A DNA stretch of 64,000 nt from Bdellovibrionales bacterium (lineage in GTDB: Bacteria; Bdellovibrionota; Bdellovibrionia; Bdellovibrionales; UBA1609), in assembly GCA_019637855.1 (NCBI GenBank), contig JAHBUX010000002.1:1-64000 (forward strand). The letters are read 5' to 3'. Below the pieces are notes generated by a model, which did not search any database, was not told the DNA's origin, and worked only from the letters and a program-made list of their open reading frames with translations. Positions 52,951-61,437 of this stretch are shown piece by piece. The stretch's first letter is position 1. Every line of letters begins with the position of its first letter. The position numbers and the translations under genes were made by a program.

Positions 52951-53622
52951 TTAAAACGGGCGTTCTTGGATTTGGCGACGGAATTCTTCTAGGTAGGGGT
53001 GAAACCAAGCGTAGGTTTTTAAAGCGTCAGGTTTCGGTAAGGGGGCGCCGGTGAGAAAATCATACATGCGTTCGACTTCATCGAGGCCGACCCGCACATA
53101 GCCTTCGTGATTGTACGCGGGCAGGTAGCGGGCGAAACGATGAGTTTCCGAGAAATAAACGCTTGAGAGGATCTCGCACTTTTGGGCGTAGGCGCGATGA
53201 GGAACGCGAAAGATTTTCTCAGCGAAGCAGTTGTAGGCCACGCTCCACACAGGCGTACCTTTGGAGAAGGCGCGATGGGCGGCAAGACTTACGTCTTGAT
53301 GATGGGGGTGGCCGTATTCTCCCAAAATGCCATGCGTGAACACTTCGCTAGGAGTCTCGGCGCTCAGTTTGTCTACTAGTGTGCGCACGTCCAGGCGGCT
53401 GTCGTAGCGGTCAGGGAACTCCCACATTTCACAGGTTTTCACGCGCATCTTGTCGCAGGCGTTAAATAAATCCCGTTTGCGCTTCTCGCCCTGGCCGTCG
53501 GCATTGCCGTCAGTCACGCACACGACCTTCCACGGTTTGCGGCGGTAGACCTGCAGAAGGCCGCCGAAGAAGATGGTTTCGTCGTCTGGATGCGCTACAA
53601 GCAGAAGGTTATACTTTTTCAT
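52951..53622 (-). CDS. PIG-L family deacetylase
   Basis: 223 aa from ATG 53620-53622; the longer frame antisense to the neighbouring gene is rejected. LLVAHPDDETIFFGGLLQ near the start is the AHPDDE zinc motif of GlcNAc-type deacetylases, and HGILGEYGHPHHQDVSLAAHRAF gives the HxxH zinc histidine. It probably deacetylates N-acetylglucosamine-containing molecules. Divergent from the NagB-like gene with 27 bp between starts, which fits amino-sugar use. Confidence 0.9.
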   Translation of the reverse strand: MKKYNLLLVAHPDDETIFFGGLLQVYRRKPWKVVCVTDGNADGQGEKRKRDLFNACDKMRVKTCEMWEFPDRYDSRLDVRTLVDKLSAETPSEVFTHGILGEYGHPHHQDVSLAAHRAFSKGTPVWSVAYNCFAEKIFRVPHRAYAQKCEILSSVYFSETHRFARYLPAYNHEGYVRVGLDEVERMYDFLTGAPLPKPDALKTYAWFHPYLEEFRRQIQERPF

Positions 53623-53649
53623 CGCACACTCTCTGGCTATGATCATATT

Positions 53650-54252
53650 ATGCAGACTCTTGTTGGCAAGGATGACAGCGATTGGGTGCGTTTGGCCTGG
53701 ACCTGGATTCACTCCGAGGTCGAGAACGGGCAACGCGTGTTCGTTCCCGCGGGGGGCACACCGACCCCCCTTTACCGCCGTTTGTGCGAAGAACCCACTT
53801 CCTTGTGGCGCAGTCTTAAGCTCATACAAATTGATGAGATTCTTAACGGCCCCAAGCGCGGTATCTTCCGCGGTTTTTTCGAAGCCGAACTCAAGCCCTT
53901 CCTGGCGCAGATGGAATGGATTGGCGATGCGGATCGAGCGGCCGACGTGGCCATCCTCGGTGTGGGCATAAACGGGCACGTGGCGTTTCATGAGCCACAG
54001 CTGCCACGCCATTTCGGTTCGGGTTGTGTGCGTCTGAGCCAAGAGACGTTGAGTTACCTAGATCTCAAAGATCCCACATGGGGCGTGACCTATGGAGTGG
54101 CCGCCTTCGCGCGCGCTAAGAAAATTCTGGTGTTGGCGCAGGGTGAAGCTAAACAGAGAGTGCTCAGGCAGGCATTAATCAAACGCGATTTGCCGGTGTC
54201 GTGGATTCTCGAACATCCAAACGTGACGCTGATCTCGAACTTCGCTCTCTAA
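53650..54252 (+). CDS. Glucosamine-6-phosphate deaminase-like sugar isomerase
   Basis: 200 aa, shorter than NagB (about 260). It has RVFVPAGGTPTPLYRRLCEE (the phosphate loop) and VAILGVGINGHVAFHEP, the NagB signature with the catalytic His. The NagB Asp/Glu pair is partly recognisable in IQIDEILNG. 6-phosphogluconolactonase is the other option, but GINGHVAFHEP favours NagB-like deamination of glucosamine-6-phosphate to fructose-6-phosphate. Divergent from the PIG-L deacetylase. Confidence 0.8.
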   Translation: MQTLVGKDDSDWVRLAWTWIHSEVENGQRVFVPAGGTPTPLYRRLCEEPTSLWRSLKLIQIDEILNGPKRGIFRGFFEAELKPFLAQMEWIGDADRAADVAILGVGINGHVAFHEPQLPRHFGSGCVRLSQETLSYLDLKDPTWGVTYGVAAFARAKKILVLAQGEAKQRVLRQALIKRDLPVSWILEHPNVTLISNFAL

Positions 54253-54308
54253 AAAGTTCAAAATTGCCTCACAAAAAGGACTAAACACGATCCCGGCTTG
54301 CCTAGACC

Positions 54309-54608
54309 ATGGCACTCGTGTTGCTGTTAATCCTTATCGTTATGGTAGAAACCAACTCACCACCGTTTTTTGAAACGCCTGAATTTGCCGATCTTATCGG
54401 TCGTGGCCTGGCCATGGCGGCGTTGTTTGGCTCACTGGTGGCGATGTCCGGTTTGGTAGATTCCATGCGCCTGCGGCTGGAGATGAAACCGTTGATCACT
54501 TCGTACACAATCTCATGCTCGCCAGAGAAAAAAGAGACTGTCGATCAGGCGGGTGAAGGTTGTCACCACACCACCTCGGCCGATGAGCAATTGGCCGCGC
54601 GCAACTAA
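54309..54608 (+). CDS. Small membrane protein, unknown function
   Basis: 99 aa. Two hydrophobic segments, residues 2-13 (ALVLLLILIVMV) and about 29-50 (GRGLAMAALFGSLVAMSGLVD), then a polar tail with two Cys and several His (SCSPEKK, GCHHTTSADEQ). No family recognised and the ribosome site is weak. A strong hairpin terminator follows. Confidence 0.5.
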   Translation: MALVLLLILIVMVETNSPPFFETPEFADLIGRGLAMAALFGSLVAMSGLVDSMRLRLEMKPLITSYTISCSPEKKETVDQAGEGCHHTTSADEQLAARN

Positions 54609-54635
54609 GCGCCAGTAATTCCACCCTCCAGAAAG

Positions 54636-54668
54636 ACAAAGGCCCTGAGGGTTACTCAAGGCCTTTGT
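54636..54668. terminator. Bidirectional terminator hairpin
   Basis: ACAAAGGCC pairs with GGCCTTTGT, with an inner TGAG/CTCA stem around GGTTA. T-rich bases follow on the plus strand (TCGTTT) and TTTC on the minus. It sits between the convergent small membrane gene and the RRM gene. Confidence 0.8.
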
Positions 54669-54691
54669 TCGTTTAGCTAAGTCTAGGAGGC

Positions 54692-55042
54692 TTAGTAGCG
54701 ATTGCCGCCACCACCGCCGCGGCCACCAAAGCCACGGGGACCACCGCCGCCACCACCACGGGGGCCGCCACGACCGCCGCCGCCTTCGCGGGGAGCTTGG
54801 GGGCGAGCTTCGGAAACGGTCAAGTTACGACCGCCCATGCTCTGGCCATTCAAGCTTTCGATCGCTTTGTTGGCTTCTTCGTCAGAAGACATTTCGACGA
54901 AACCGAAGCCTTTGCTACGACCGGTATCACGATCTGTGATCACGCGCGCCGATTCAACTTTGCCGAATGCGGAGAATTGGCTCTCCAAAGCGGCATCGTC
55001 GGTCGAGTAGGGCAGGTTGCCTACATATAATTTTTTACCCAT
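54692..55042 (-). CDS. RRM RNA-binding protein with Gly/Arg-rich tail
   Basis: 116 aa; AAAAGGAG before the ATG at 55040-55042. One RRM: RNP2 is KLYVGNLPY and RNP1 is KGFGFVEM, with the usual betaalphabeta-betaalphabeta order to residue 80. The tail (about 85-116) is RGG/GGG repeats ending NRY, as in cyanobacterial-type Rbp cold-shock RNA-binding proteins. It should bind single-stranded RNA. An about 250-bp leader between typA and this gene contains a long hairpin and may hold the promoter. Confidence 0.93.
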   Translation of the reverse strand: MGKKLYVGNLPYSTDDAALESQFSAFGKVESARVITDRDTGRSKGFGFVEMSSDEEANKAIESLNGQSMGGRNLTVSEARPQAPREGGGGRGGPRGGGGGGPRGFGGRGGGGGNRY

Positions 55043-55174
55043 TTTAAATCTCCTTTTGGCCGAACTTAAAACCACGGAGAAAGACTGAAAGGCACCATGC
55101 ACTTAGCTTCTGTGGCGGACTCGGAACCAAAAACACTGAAAATAGGTTAGCGCACGTGGCTTAAATCCATCAAG

Positions 55175-55210
55175 GCAAATCCGCTGCCCGTGCGGCTTTG
55201 CCGGATTTGC
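55175..55210 (-). promoter_or_regulatory. Long hairpin upstream of the RRM gene
   Basis: GCAAATCCG pairs with CGGATTTGC over an inner GCC/GGC pairing. It is in the leader between typA and the RRM gene, about 130 bp before the ATG. It may be a transcript-stability or temperature-response structure; no known family matches. Confidence 0.35.
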
Positions 55211-55280
55211 AGGCGGGATTAAGAGTTCATAACACTGTAAACGTGTCTTGTAGGCTCAGCTCTAACCAATTGAAGCCTAG

Positions 55281-55297
55281 AGGGGCATTTCGCCCCT
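55281..55297 (-). terminator. Hairpin at the end of typA
   Basis: AGGGGC and GCCCCT pair around GAAAT on the minus strand, starting in the stop codon of typA. The bases after are CTAGGCTT, with no strong U-run. A weak terminator is the likely role. Confidence 0.5.
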
Positions 55298-57186
55298 TAG
55301 TCCTCGTCGTCTGAACGGCGCACGATGCTGCGCTGATTACCCTTAAGTACTTTTTTGCGCATGCGGATGGTCTTAGGTGTGACTTCGATCCATTCGTCCT
55401 GCTCGATCCACTCGATACATCGCTCTAAAGTCATCTCGCGGATGCCCTTTAAGGCGACGTAGTGGTCAGAGCCGGCGGCCCGAACGTTGGTGAGTTTCTT
55501 CTCACGGCAAGGATTCACATTGAGGTCGTTTTCTTTATTGAACTCCCCAATGATCATGCCTTCATACACTTCCACTCCTGGCTTCACGAACATCAGTCCG
55601 CGGTCGTCCAGGTTGATCAAAGCGTACTCAGTACAATAACCGTCACGATCGGCAATCAAGGCGCCGTTCAAACGGTGAAGCATTTCACCCTTCCACGGAG
55701 TGTAGCCAATCAGCTGCGAGGCGAAAAGACCTTCACCTTTGGTGGCCGTAAGGTACTTAGTCCGCATGCCGAGCAGGCCGCGGGTGGGGATCTCGAACTC
55801 TAAACGAATGCGATTTTGCGAACCGCTGGGGCCGGAGTGCGTGCCCACCACTTCGTAGGACATCAAGATGCCTTTACGCTCTTGGAACATGCGCGTAACG
55901 TCGCTGGCGAATTCTTCCGGCAGGTCCAGGGTGGCGCGTTCCAGCGGCTCTTCTTTGCCGCCTTCACCTTGGCGGATCAGCACTTCGGGACGGCCGACCA
56001 TAAACTCGCTGCCTTCACGGCGCATCTGTTCGATCAAAATGGCGAACTGCAGTTCACCACGACCCAGCACGCGGAATTGATCCGGCGAGCCTGTGTCTTC
56101 AAACTTCACGGCCACGTTGTGGCGCACTTCACGCAACAGGCGTTCACGCAGTTTGCGCGATTGAACAGCGTCGCCATCGCGACCAGAGAAGGGAGCCGTA
56201 TTGACCGAGAATATCATGGACAGAGAAGGCTTGTTCACTTCGATGCGAGCTTGGCGGGCCGTGGTCTCAGTTCCGGCCACAGTGTCGCCGATCTCGAAGT
56301 TTTCGCTGCCGGCCACCACGCCGACATCGCCGGCCTCCAGCCTTTTCACGTCGGTCATCGACAGGCCCGAGAAGCGGAACAGCTTGCTGACGTTAAAGCC
56401 TTCGGTGGTCTCTTTAAGGGTATCGTCCACGCCCAAGCGATAGGCGCGCTGGCCGACCTCTAGTGCACCGGACTTGATGCGACCGATAGCCAGGCGACCC
56501 ACAAAGTCGGACCAACCAATGTTGGCTACCATCATTTGGAAAGAATCTTCCGTGCCTTTGGAGGGCGGCGGAATGGTTTTAACAATCAAGTCGAACAGCG
56601 GTTGCAGCGAACCTTTTTTCTCTTTAGCGATCAGGGCGGGAACTTCATCCGGATCGGTCGTGCACCAACCTTCGCGGGCGCAGGCGTAAACGATCGGGAA
56701 GTCGGCTTGCTCTTCGCTGGCGCCCAAGTCGATGAAGAGGTCGAAGGCTTGGTTAACGACTTCTTTGGTGCGGATGCCGTCCTTACACTCGGGGCGATCC
56801 ACTTTGTTCACGCAAAGAATGATTTTATGGCCGCGCTCCAGGGCTTTTTGCAAAACAAAGCGGGTTTGTGGCAAAGGGCCTTCGGCTGCGTCAACTAGAA
56901 GTACAGCGCCATCAACCATGCCGAGGATACGCTCAACCTCTCCGCCAAAGTCGGCGTGTCCGGGAGTGTCCACGATATTGATGCGCGTTTCCTTGTACTG
57001 AATGGCGGCGTTTTTGGCCTGAATGGTGATCCCGCGTTCACGCTCCAGATCCATCGAGTCCATGACCCGTTCTTCGACCTGGGCGCGTTCCGAAAACGTG
57101 CCGGATTGACGTAAAAGGTGATCGACCAGCGTGGTTTTACCATGGTCGACGTGCGCGATAATGCAGATGTTTCTTATATTGTCCAT
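55297..57186 (-). CDS. typA: Translational GTPase TypA/BipA
   Basis: 629 aa. GTPase motifs: IAHVDHGKTTLVDHLL (P-loop), RERGITIQAKNAA, VDTPGHADFGGEVERILGMVDG, CVNKVDRPE. Domains II, III and V and the TypA-specific C-terminal domain follow (AGSDHYVALKGIREMTLERCIEWIEQDEWIEVTP). It binds the ribosome and helps 50S assembly and stress or cold growth. Length 629 versus about 610 in E. coli. The start is divergent from the YoaK-like gene with 79 bp between. Confidence 0.97.
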   Translation of the reverse strand: MDNIRNICIIAHVDHGKTTLVDHLLRQSGTFSERAQVEERVMDSMDLERERGITIQAKNAAIQYKETRINIVDTPGHADFGGEVERILGMVDGAVLLVDAAEGPLPQTRFVLQKALERGHKIILCVNKVDRPECKDGIRTKEVVNQAFDLFIDLGASEEQADFPIVYACAREGWCTTDPDEVPALIAKEKKGSLQPLFDLIVKTIPPPSKGTEDSFQMMVANIGWSDFVGRLAIGRIKSGALEVGQRAYRLGVDDTLKETTEGFNVSKLFRFSGLSMTDVKRLEAGDVGVVAGSENFEIGDTVAGTETTARQARIEVNKPSLSMIFSVNTAPFSGRDGDAVQSRKLRERLLREVRHNVAVKFEDTGSPDQFRVLGRGELQFAILIEQMRREGSEFMVGRPEVLIRQGEGGKEEPLERATLDLPEEFASDVTRMFQERKGILMSYEVVGTHSGPSGSQNRIRLEFEIPTRGLLGMRTKYLTATKGEGLFASQLIGYTPWKGEMLHRLNGALIADRDGYCTEYALINLDDRGLMFVKPGVEVYEGMIIGEFNKENDLNVNPCREKKLTNVRAAGSDHYVALKGIREMTLERCIEWIEQDEWIEVTPKTIRMRKKVLKGNQRSIVRRSDDED

Positions 57187-57265
57187 GTGAGCCTGTGACC
57201 TTACGGGAGGGCGCGATCTTATGCAATTGTTTTACAAGAGTTTGCCGGTCATCTAACATTTAAAT

Positions 57266-58009
57266 GTGATTTTCGGTAATGAAACGATCTCCACCTATAC
57301 CCGCAGCAATATCAGCATTTGGATGGTTTTGGCTTTCCAGGCCGGTCTGCTCAATATGGGCGGCTTTATGGCCTGCCATAGCTTCGTTTCGCATGTAACG
57401 GGTTATGCCACCCTGTTCGGGCAGGAGGTCAACCGGGCTGAGTTTAAATTCGCCCTGGGGATGCTGCTGGTGCCTCTGTTTTTCTTGGCTGGAGCCATGT
57501 TGAGCGGCGTTTTGGTTGATCTACAGATCAAGCTGCAGAAGAAGCCGCGTTACTACATCGTGTTTGGAGTGTTGTTTTCCTTGCTGCTGTTTGTGGTGGT
57601 GGGCGGCTTCAATGGGCTATTTGGCCATTTCGGTGAGCCGCTTGAGCAATCACGCGACTACACCTTGCTAGCTTTGCTGTGCCTGATCTGCGGGATTCAA
57701 AACGGTACGGTGAGCTTGGTGTCGCGGTCGATGGTACGAACTACTCACTTAACCGGGATCACCACTGATTTGGGTATCGGTTTGGTGCGCGTATTCAACC
57801 GCGATTTGCTCCACGGTAAGATAGACGATGAGTGGAAGGCCAACTTTATGCGTATCGGGATCATCGGTTTTTTCGCGTTGGGCTCGATCAGCGGATTTGC
57901 GGCCTTTAGAGATTTGGGTTTTCGGGGTTTCCTCTTTCCGTGCGCCATTTCTTTTACGCTGTTTGCGCTCACGGTTTATCACCAATTGATCAAACCTCGG
58001 ATGGCGTGA
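57266..58009 (+). CDS. DUF1275 (YoaK-like) membrane protein
   Basis: 247 aa, GTG start (ATG is out of frame). Six membrane helices, from VLAFQAGLLNMGGFMACHSFVSHVTGYATLFG onward. LICGIQNGTVSLVSRSMVRTTHLTGITTDLGIGL is the signature block of DUF1275 proteins. Inner membrane; transport of a small molecule has been suggested for relatives but is unproven. Divergent from typA. Confidence 0.9.
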   Translation: MIFGNETISTYTRSNISIWMVLAFQAGLLNMGGFMACHSFVSHVTGYATLFGQEVNRAEFKFALGMLLVPLFFLAGAMLSGVLVDLQIKLQKKPRYYIVFGVLFSLLLFVVVGGFNGLFGHFGEPLEQSRDYTLLALLCLICGIQNGTVSLVSRSMVRTTHLTGITTDLGIGLVRVFNRDLLHGKIDDEWKANFMRIGIIGFFALGSISGFAAFRDLGFRGFLFPCAISFTLFALTVYHQLIKPRMA

Positions 58010-58119
58010 CGCGGGAAATGTGTCTCAAGATGAGAATGTTGTTAAAAAGGTAAAAATAGTTCTCAACCTTTGGTCCAGTATCACCGAAGTAGATAATGGT
58101 ACGTTACTGGGAGTTGAAA

Positions 58120-58380
58120 ATGCGAGTGTTTATGGCCGGCCTTGCCTTGGTGGCAGGCGTGTTTAGTTCGTATGCGGCAGCCAATGACAACACTATCGAA
58201 GTTATCAGTGAAGAAACCGAAGTCCGCTTCTTAAAAAATTTCGACGCCAAAATCCAAGCTCTTGAAAACTACTCGGCCACCTTCGATGATGGTACGGTTG
58301 TGCGCAAGGCTGCTCGCCGCGCTCCCGCTGGTCGCGATAGCCTGCAGTTGAAGATGTTGCCGGCGAAGAAGAAATCCTAA
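58120..58380 (+). CDS. Small exported protein, unknown function
   Basis: 86 aa; GGGAGTTG precedes ATG 58120. Signal peptide residues 1-20 (VFMAGLALVAGVFSSYAAA) then a polar basic-acidic mature part with KNFDAKIQALENY and a basic Lys-rich end (LPAKKKS). No family. The 3' end overlaps a convergent coiled-coil gene by 4 bp. Confidence 0.6.
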   Translation: MRVFMAGLALVAGVFSSYAAANDNTIEVISEETEVRFLKNFDAKIQALENYSATFDDGTVVRKAARRAPAGRDSLQLKMLPAKKKS

Positions 58381-58655
58381 GCTAATTTTGTAAGAATTAA
58401 TTCGTAAAGTTGCGCGTAGCCGTCGAGCACGTACTTGTTACGCGCGTTCTGCTCTTCAACCAACAGCCCAATACGATGAAGCTCCGATTTGAGCGAACTG
58501 AGGTCTGCCCGCACGATGCTGAATTCGGCTTTTACTCGCTCGAAGCCGGCATTCATTTGGTGTTGGAGGCGGCCTTCCATTTCATATAGCATGGCGGCGG
58601 TGGCTGGAACGTCTGGGGAACGTACTGGTTTTCTTTGTGTCTTTTTCGTCGTCAT
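58377..58655 (-). CDS. Small coiled-coil protein
   Basis: 92 aa from ATG 58653-58655. An N-terminal basic stretch (TTKKTQRKPVR) is followed by a heptad-rich helix from about residue 20 to 90 (EGRLQHQMNAGFERVKAEFSIVRADLSSLKSELHRIGLLVEEQNARN in parts). No signal or membrane segment. It probably forms dimers; function unknown. Confidence 0.6.
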   Translation of the reverse strand: MTTKKTQRKPVRSPDVPATAAMLYEMEGRLQHQMNAGFERVKAEFSIVRADLSSLKSELHRIGLLVEEQNARNKYVLDGYAQLYELILTKLA

Positions 58656-58810
58656 GCTGGGCCAACTTAGCAAGGTCAGTGCCGGTCTTCCAGGCCAAAT
58701 TAGATGGTGCCAGGCATAAGCTTGCCCGCGGCACGGATGTTTTCGGCGGACGGACGCGGTGTTTCACGGCGGCGCGACCCGGGCCGGCCGGCGTGCTAGC
58801 GTGCGCAGGT

Positions 58811-60292
58811 ATGCTGACTATAAAGCGACTCAAAGAACACAGTTTACGGACGGCGCTGCTTCAGCAGGGACGTGCGCTCAACTATGGCGAGCTCGATACG
58901 TGGTCATCTGCGATCGCAGCCACCCTTCTTACAAATGGGTCTTTACAAAGCGGCACGCCGATCGGACTGCTGGCGCCGGCGAGCTTTGAATACTTCGCTG
59001 GCCTGCTTGGCATTTGGAAAGCCGGTGCTATGGCCGTGCCGTTACAGCCGGCGCATCCGCTCGAAGAGCTAAAGCATATTGTCGACGATGCAAGTATGTC
59101 GCTGATTCTGACCGCGCCGGCTCTGCAGGCACTTGGTGATCAACTGACTTCGCCTAAAACAGCGCTATGGCCGATCAAAAGCAGGCAAGAGCTCGATCGC
59201 ACGACGACTGAAAACATTCCAGTCGAGTGCCATGCCGGGGACGGGGCTCTGATGATCTACACCAGCGGCACGACGGGAAAGCCAAAGGGAGTGGTGACGA
59301 CCAGGGCTGCTCTAGAGGCACAAATTGAATCCCTATTGTCCGCTTGGCAGTGGAGTGAGAACGACAGCACGCTCAATGTTCTTCCTCTTCATCACGTGCA
59401 TGGAGTGGTGGTGCTGGCCTGCTGCGCGCTGACCGCCGGCGCGCGCATGGAAGTAGTCGAGAAGTTTCAGCCCGAACTGGTATGGAAACGTATTTCCACT
59501 CAAGCGATCAATGTATTTATGGCGGTGCCGACGGTGTACGCCAAACTTGTGCAACACTGGCAAACGCAAAATCCGGAGGTGCAGAAGCTATGGAGTGAGG
59601 GCGCCAAGAGAATGCGTTTGATGGTTTCGGGAAGTGCAGCTTTACCGGTGCCTTTGTTTGAAAGTTGGAAAAAGATCTCCTCGCAGCCCTTGCTCGAAAG
59701 ATATGGCATGACGGAAATGGGAATCGCACTTTCGAATCCTTACGCAGGCGTGCGCAAGGCCGGCTATGTAGGAAAACCACTTGCAGGTGTGGAAGTGCGT
59801 CTAGCTGACGAAGGTGGTGTGGTCCTCACCAACCCCAACAGCGCCGGTGAACTGCAAGTGCGCGGGCCGATCGTTTTTCGCGAGTATTGGCGCAAACCGG
59901 AGGCCACTGCTGAGAGCTTTACCGCCGATGGCTGGTTCAAAACCGGCGATATCGCAGAGTGCGATCACGACGGTGACTATAAAATCCTAGGCCGCAACTC
60001 GCAGGACATCATTAAAACCGGTGGTTACAAGGTTTCGGCTTTAGAAATCGAAAACGTTTTACTTGAACACCCCGTCGTCAAAGAGGTCGGCGTGGTCGGA
60101 GTCGCTGACGACACCTGGGGAGAGCGGGTTGCCGCGTTCATGGTTTGCGACAAGTCCATAACTGACGACGAACTGACCGCGTTTCTTCAGGCGAAACTGG
60201 CGCGCTATAAAATCCCCACTGTATGGCGACGGGTAGAGGCCTTGCCTCGCAATGCCATGGGAAAGGTTTTAAAGAAGAAGCTCGTGATCTAA
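58811..60292 (+). CDS. Acyl-CoA synthetase (MatB/ACSF3-like AMP-binding enzyme)
   Basis: 493 aa from ATG 58811. AMP-binding motif MIYTSGTTGKPKGVVTT near 150, ERYGMTEMG near 300, GWFKTGDIAECDHDGDYKILGRNSQDIIKTGGYKVS near 375, and PRNAMGKVLKK with the catalytic lysine at the end. Length and pattern fit malonyl-/acyl-CoA synthetases. It activates a carboxylate as acyl-AMP, then CoA ester. The exact acid is unknown. The ribosome site is weak. It overlaps the convergent hydrolase gene by 4 bp. Confidence 0.9.
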   Translation: MLTIKRLKEHSLRTALLQQGRALNYGELDTWSSAIAATLLTNGSLQSGTPIGLLAPASFEYFAGLLGIWKAGAMAVPLQPAHPLEELKHIVDDASMSLILTAPALQALGDQLTSPKTALWPIKSRQELDRTTTENIPVECHAGDGALMIYTSGTTGKPKGVVTTRAALEAQIESLLSAWQWSENDSTLNVLPLHHVHGVVVLACCALTAGARMEVVEKFQPELVWKRISTQAINVFMAVPTVYAKLVQHWQTQNPEVQKLWSEGAKRMRLMVSGSAALPVPLFESWKKISSQPLLERYGMTEMGIALSNPYAGVRKAGYVGKPLAGVEVRLADEGGVVLTNPNSAGELQVRGPIVFREYWRKPEATAESFTADGWFKTGDIAECDHDGDYKILGRNSQDIIKTGGYKVSALEIENVLLEHPVVKEVGVVGVADDTWGERVAAFMVCDKSITDDELTAFLQAKLARYKIPTVWRRVEALPRNAMGKVLKKKLVI

Positions 60293-61305
60293 ATCGCCAT
60301 CGTGTCTTCAAGCCAGCGCGCCACCACTTGGTCACTCCAGCGGACTTCGTCGTAGGTAGTACCCCAACCAAGAAAGCCCACATGGCCTCCGTGTGAAGTT
60401 AAAATGATGTCCACGTTGTCGCTGTGAGAGATCCTAGCCAAGGCGCGGCCGTCGACGACCGGGTCATCAACCGAACTTAAGATTAAGGTCGGCAGTTTGA
60501 TTTCCGGGATGTAGTTTATGGAGCTGCACTTTTCGTAGTACTCTTTGGCGTTGGCGAAGCCGGCGCGGTGGGTGGCGAAAAGCTCTTCGAAGGCGCGGAT
60601 AGTGTGCTCTTTGGGCAGGTCGAAGCGCTCTTCCGGGGGGAGGCGCTGCAAAATCTCTTTGGTGTCGGCCATCAAAGAACGCACGAAAACGTTTTCAAAT
60701 AAACGGTTCTCACGCAAACCCATACGCAACGAAGAGGCCTCTAAATCTACGGGTGGAGACACAGCCACCAGACTGTCTAGGTTTCCGCTCGGGCGCGAGC
60801 CGTCTTCTCCCGCCATCTTCAAAGTGATATTGCCGCCGAGGGAGAAGCCGATTTGCGTCACCGGAGAGTCGGGATACTTTTGCTTGATCCACTCGAGCAC
60901 CACGCGCGTGTCGCTGCTGACACCGCCGTGATAAGGATGGCGCGCCAAACCTTTGCCCGGACCGCAGTGGCGCAAGTTCAAGCGCAAAACCATATAGCCT
61001 TTGCGGTGCAAACGCCGGCACATGCGCTGCATGTACGTCGACTGATGCGATCCCGTCACACCATGCACCAAGAGCATGATGCGTGAGCCGCTCTTCCAAC
61101 CGATCGGGCGGTTCTCGGCCATCACTAGAATATCGCCGTCAGGCAACATCACATGATGGAAACAATCCGGTTTGGAGGGTTTGAGAATTGGCCAGTAGCT
61201 GCCATATACGGTTTGCAGATAGCCCGAGCGCGCAAAAGGAAACGGATAGAATTTGTTCAGCTTTAATTTTTTAAGAACTCGCTCGACCCGATCTTCTATA
61301 CCCAT
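60289..61305 (-). CDS. Alpha/beta hydrolase, YheT family
   Basis: 338 aa from ATG 61303-61305 (CAGGTAAAG before it; TTG 61332 possible). IMLLVHGVTGSHQSTYMQRMCRRLHRKGYMVLRLNLRHCG in parts is the oxyanion region, nucleophile Ser in IGFSLGGNITLKMAGE, Asp in LILSSVDDPVVDG and His in SHGGHVGF. Matches the YheT hydrolase family (about 340 aa), with SGYLQTVYGSYWP at the N-terminus. Substrate is an unknown ester. Confidence 0.92.
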   Translation of the reverse strand: MGIEDRVERVLKKLKLNKFYPFPFARSGYLQTVYGSYWPILKPSKPDCFHHVMLPDGDILVMAENRPIGWKSGSRIMLLVHGVTGSHQSTYMQRMCRRLHRKGYMVLRLNLRHCGPGKGLARHPYHGGVSSDTRVVLEWIKQKYPDSPVTQIGFSLGGNITLKMAGEDGSRPSGNLDSLVAVSPPVDLEASSLRMGLRENRLFENVFVRSLMADTKEILQRLPPEERFDLPKEHTIRAFEELFATHRAGFANAKEYYEKCSSINYIPEIKLPTLILSSVDDPVVDGRALARISHSDNVDIILTSHGGHVGFLGWGTTYDEVRWSDQVVARWLEDTMAI

Positions 61306-61437
61306 GCGCTTTACCTGTTTTACGATTGGCAAAATTTTAGAGGTGTAGAGCTAGTTTTGCCTAGAACGTTCTTAGACGTAAAGTCTGGATTCGAACAGTC
61401 AATTTTCGCATTGTGTAGGATTCGCGTTTCTTATGTG

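Noticed and set aside
54702-55010. Proline-rich frame opposite the RRM gene
   Set aside because: It mirrors the Gly-rich tail; RRM motifs and a strong ribosome site are on the other strand.
55215-55285. A functional tRNA gene between typA and the RRM gene
   Set aside because: Only the D-arm-like part and one stem fit; no acceptor stem or T-arm is found, so it is reported only as a curiosity.
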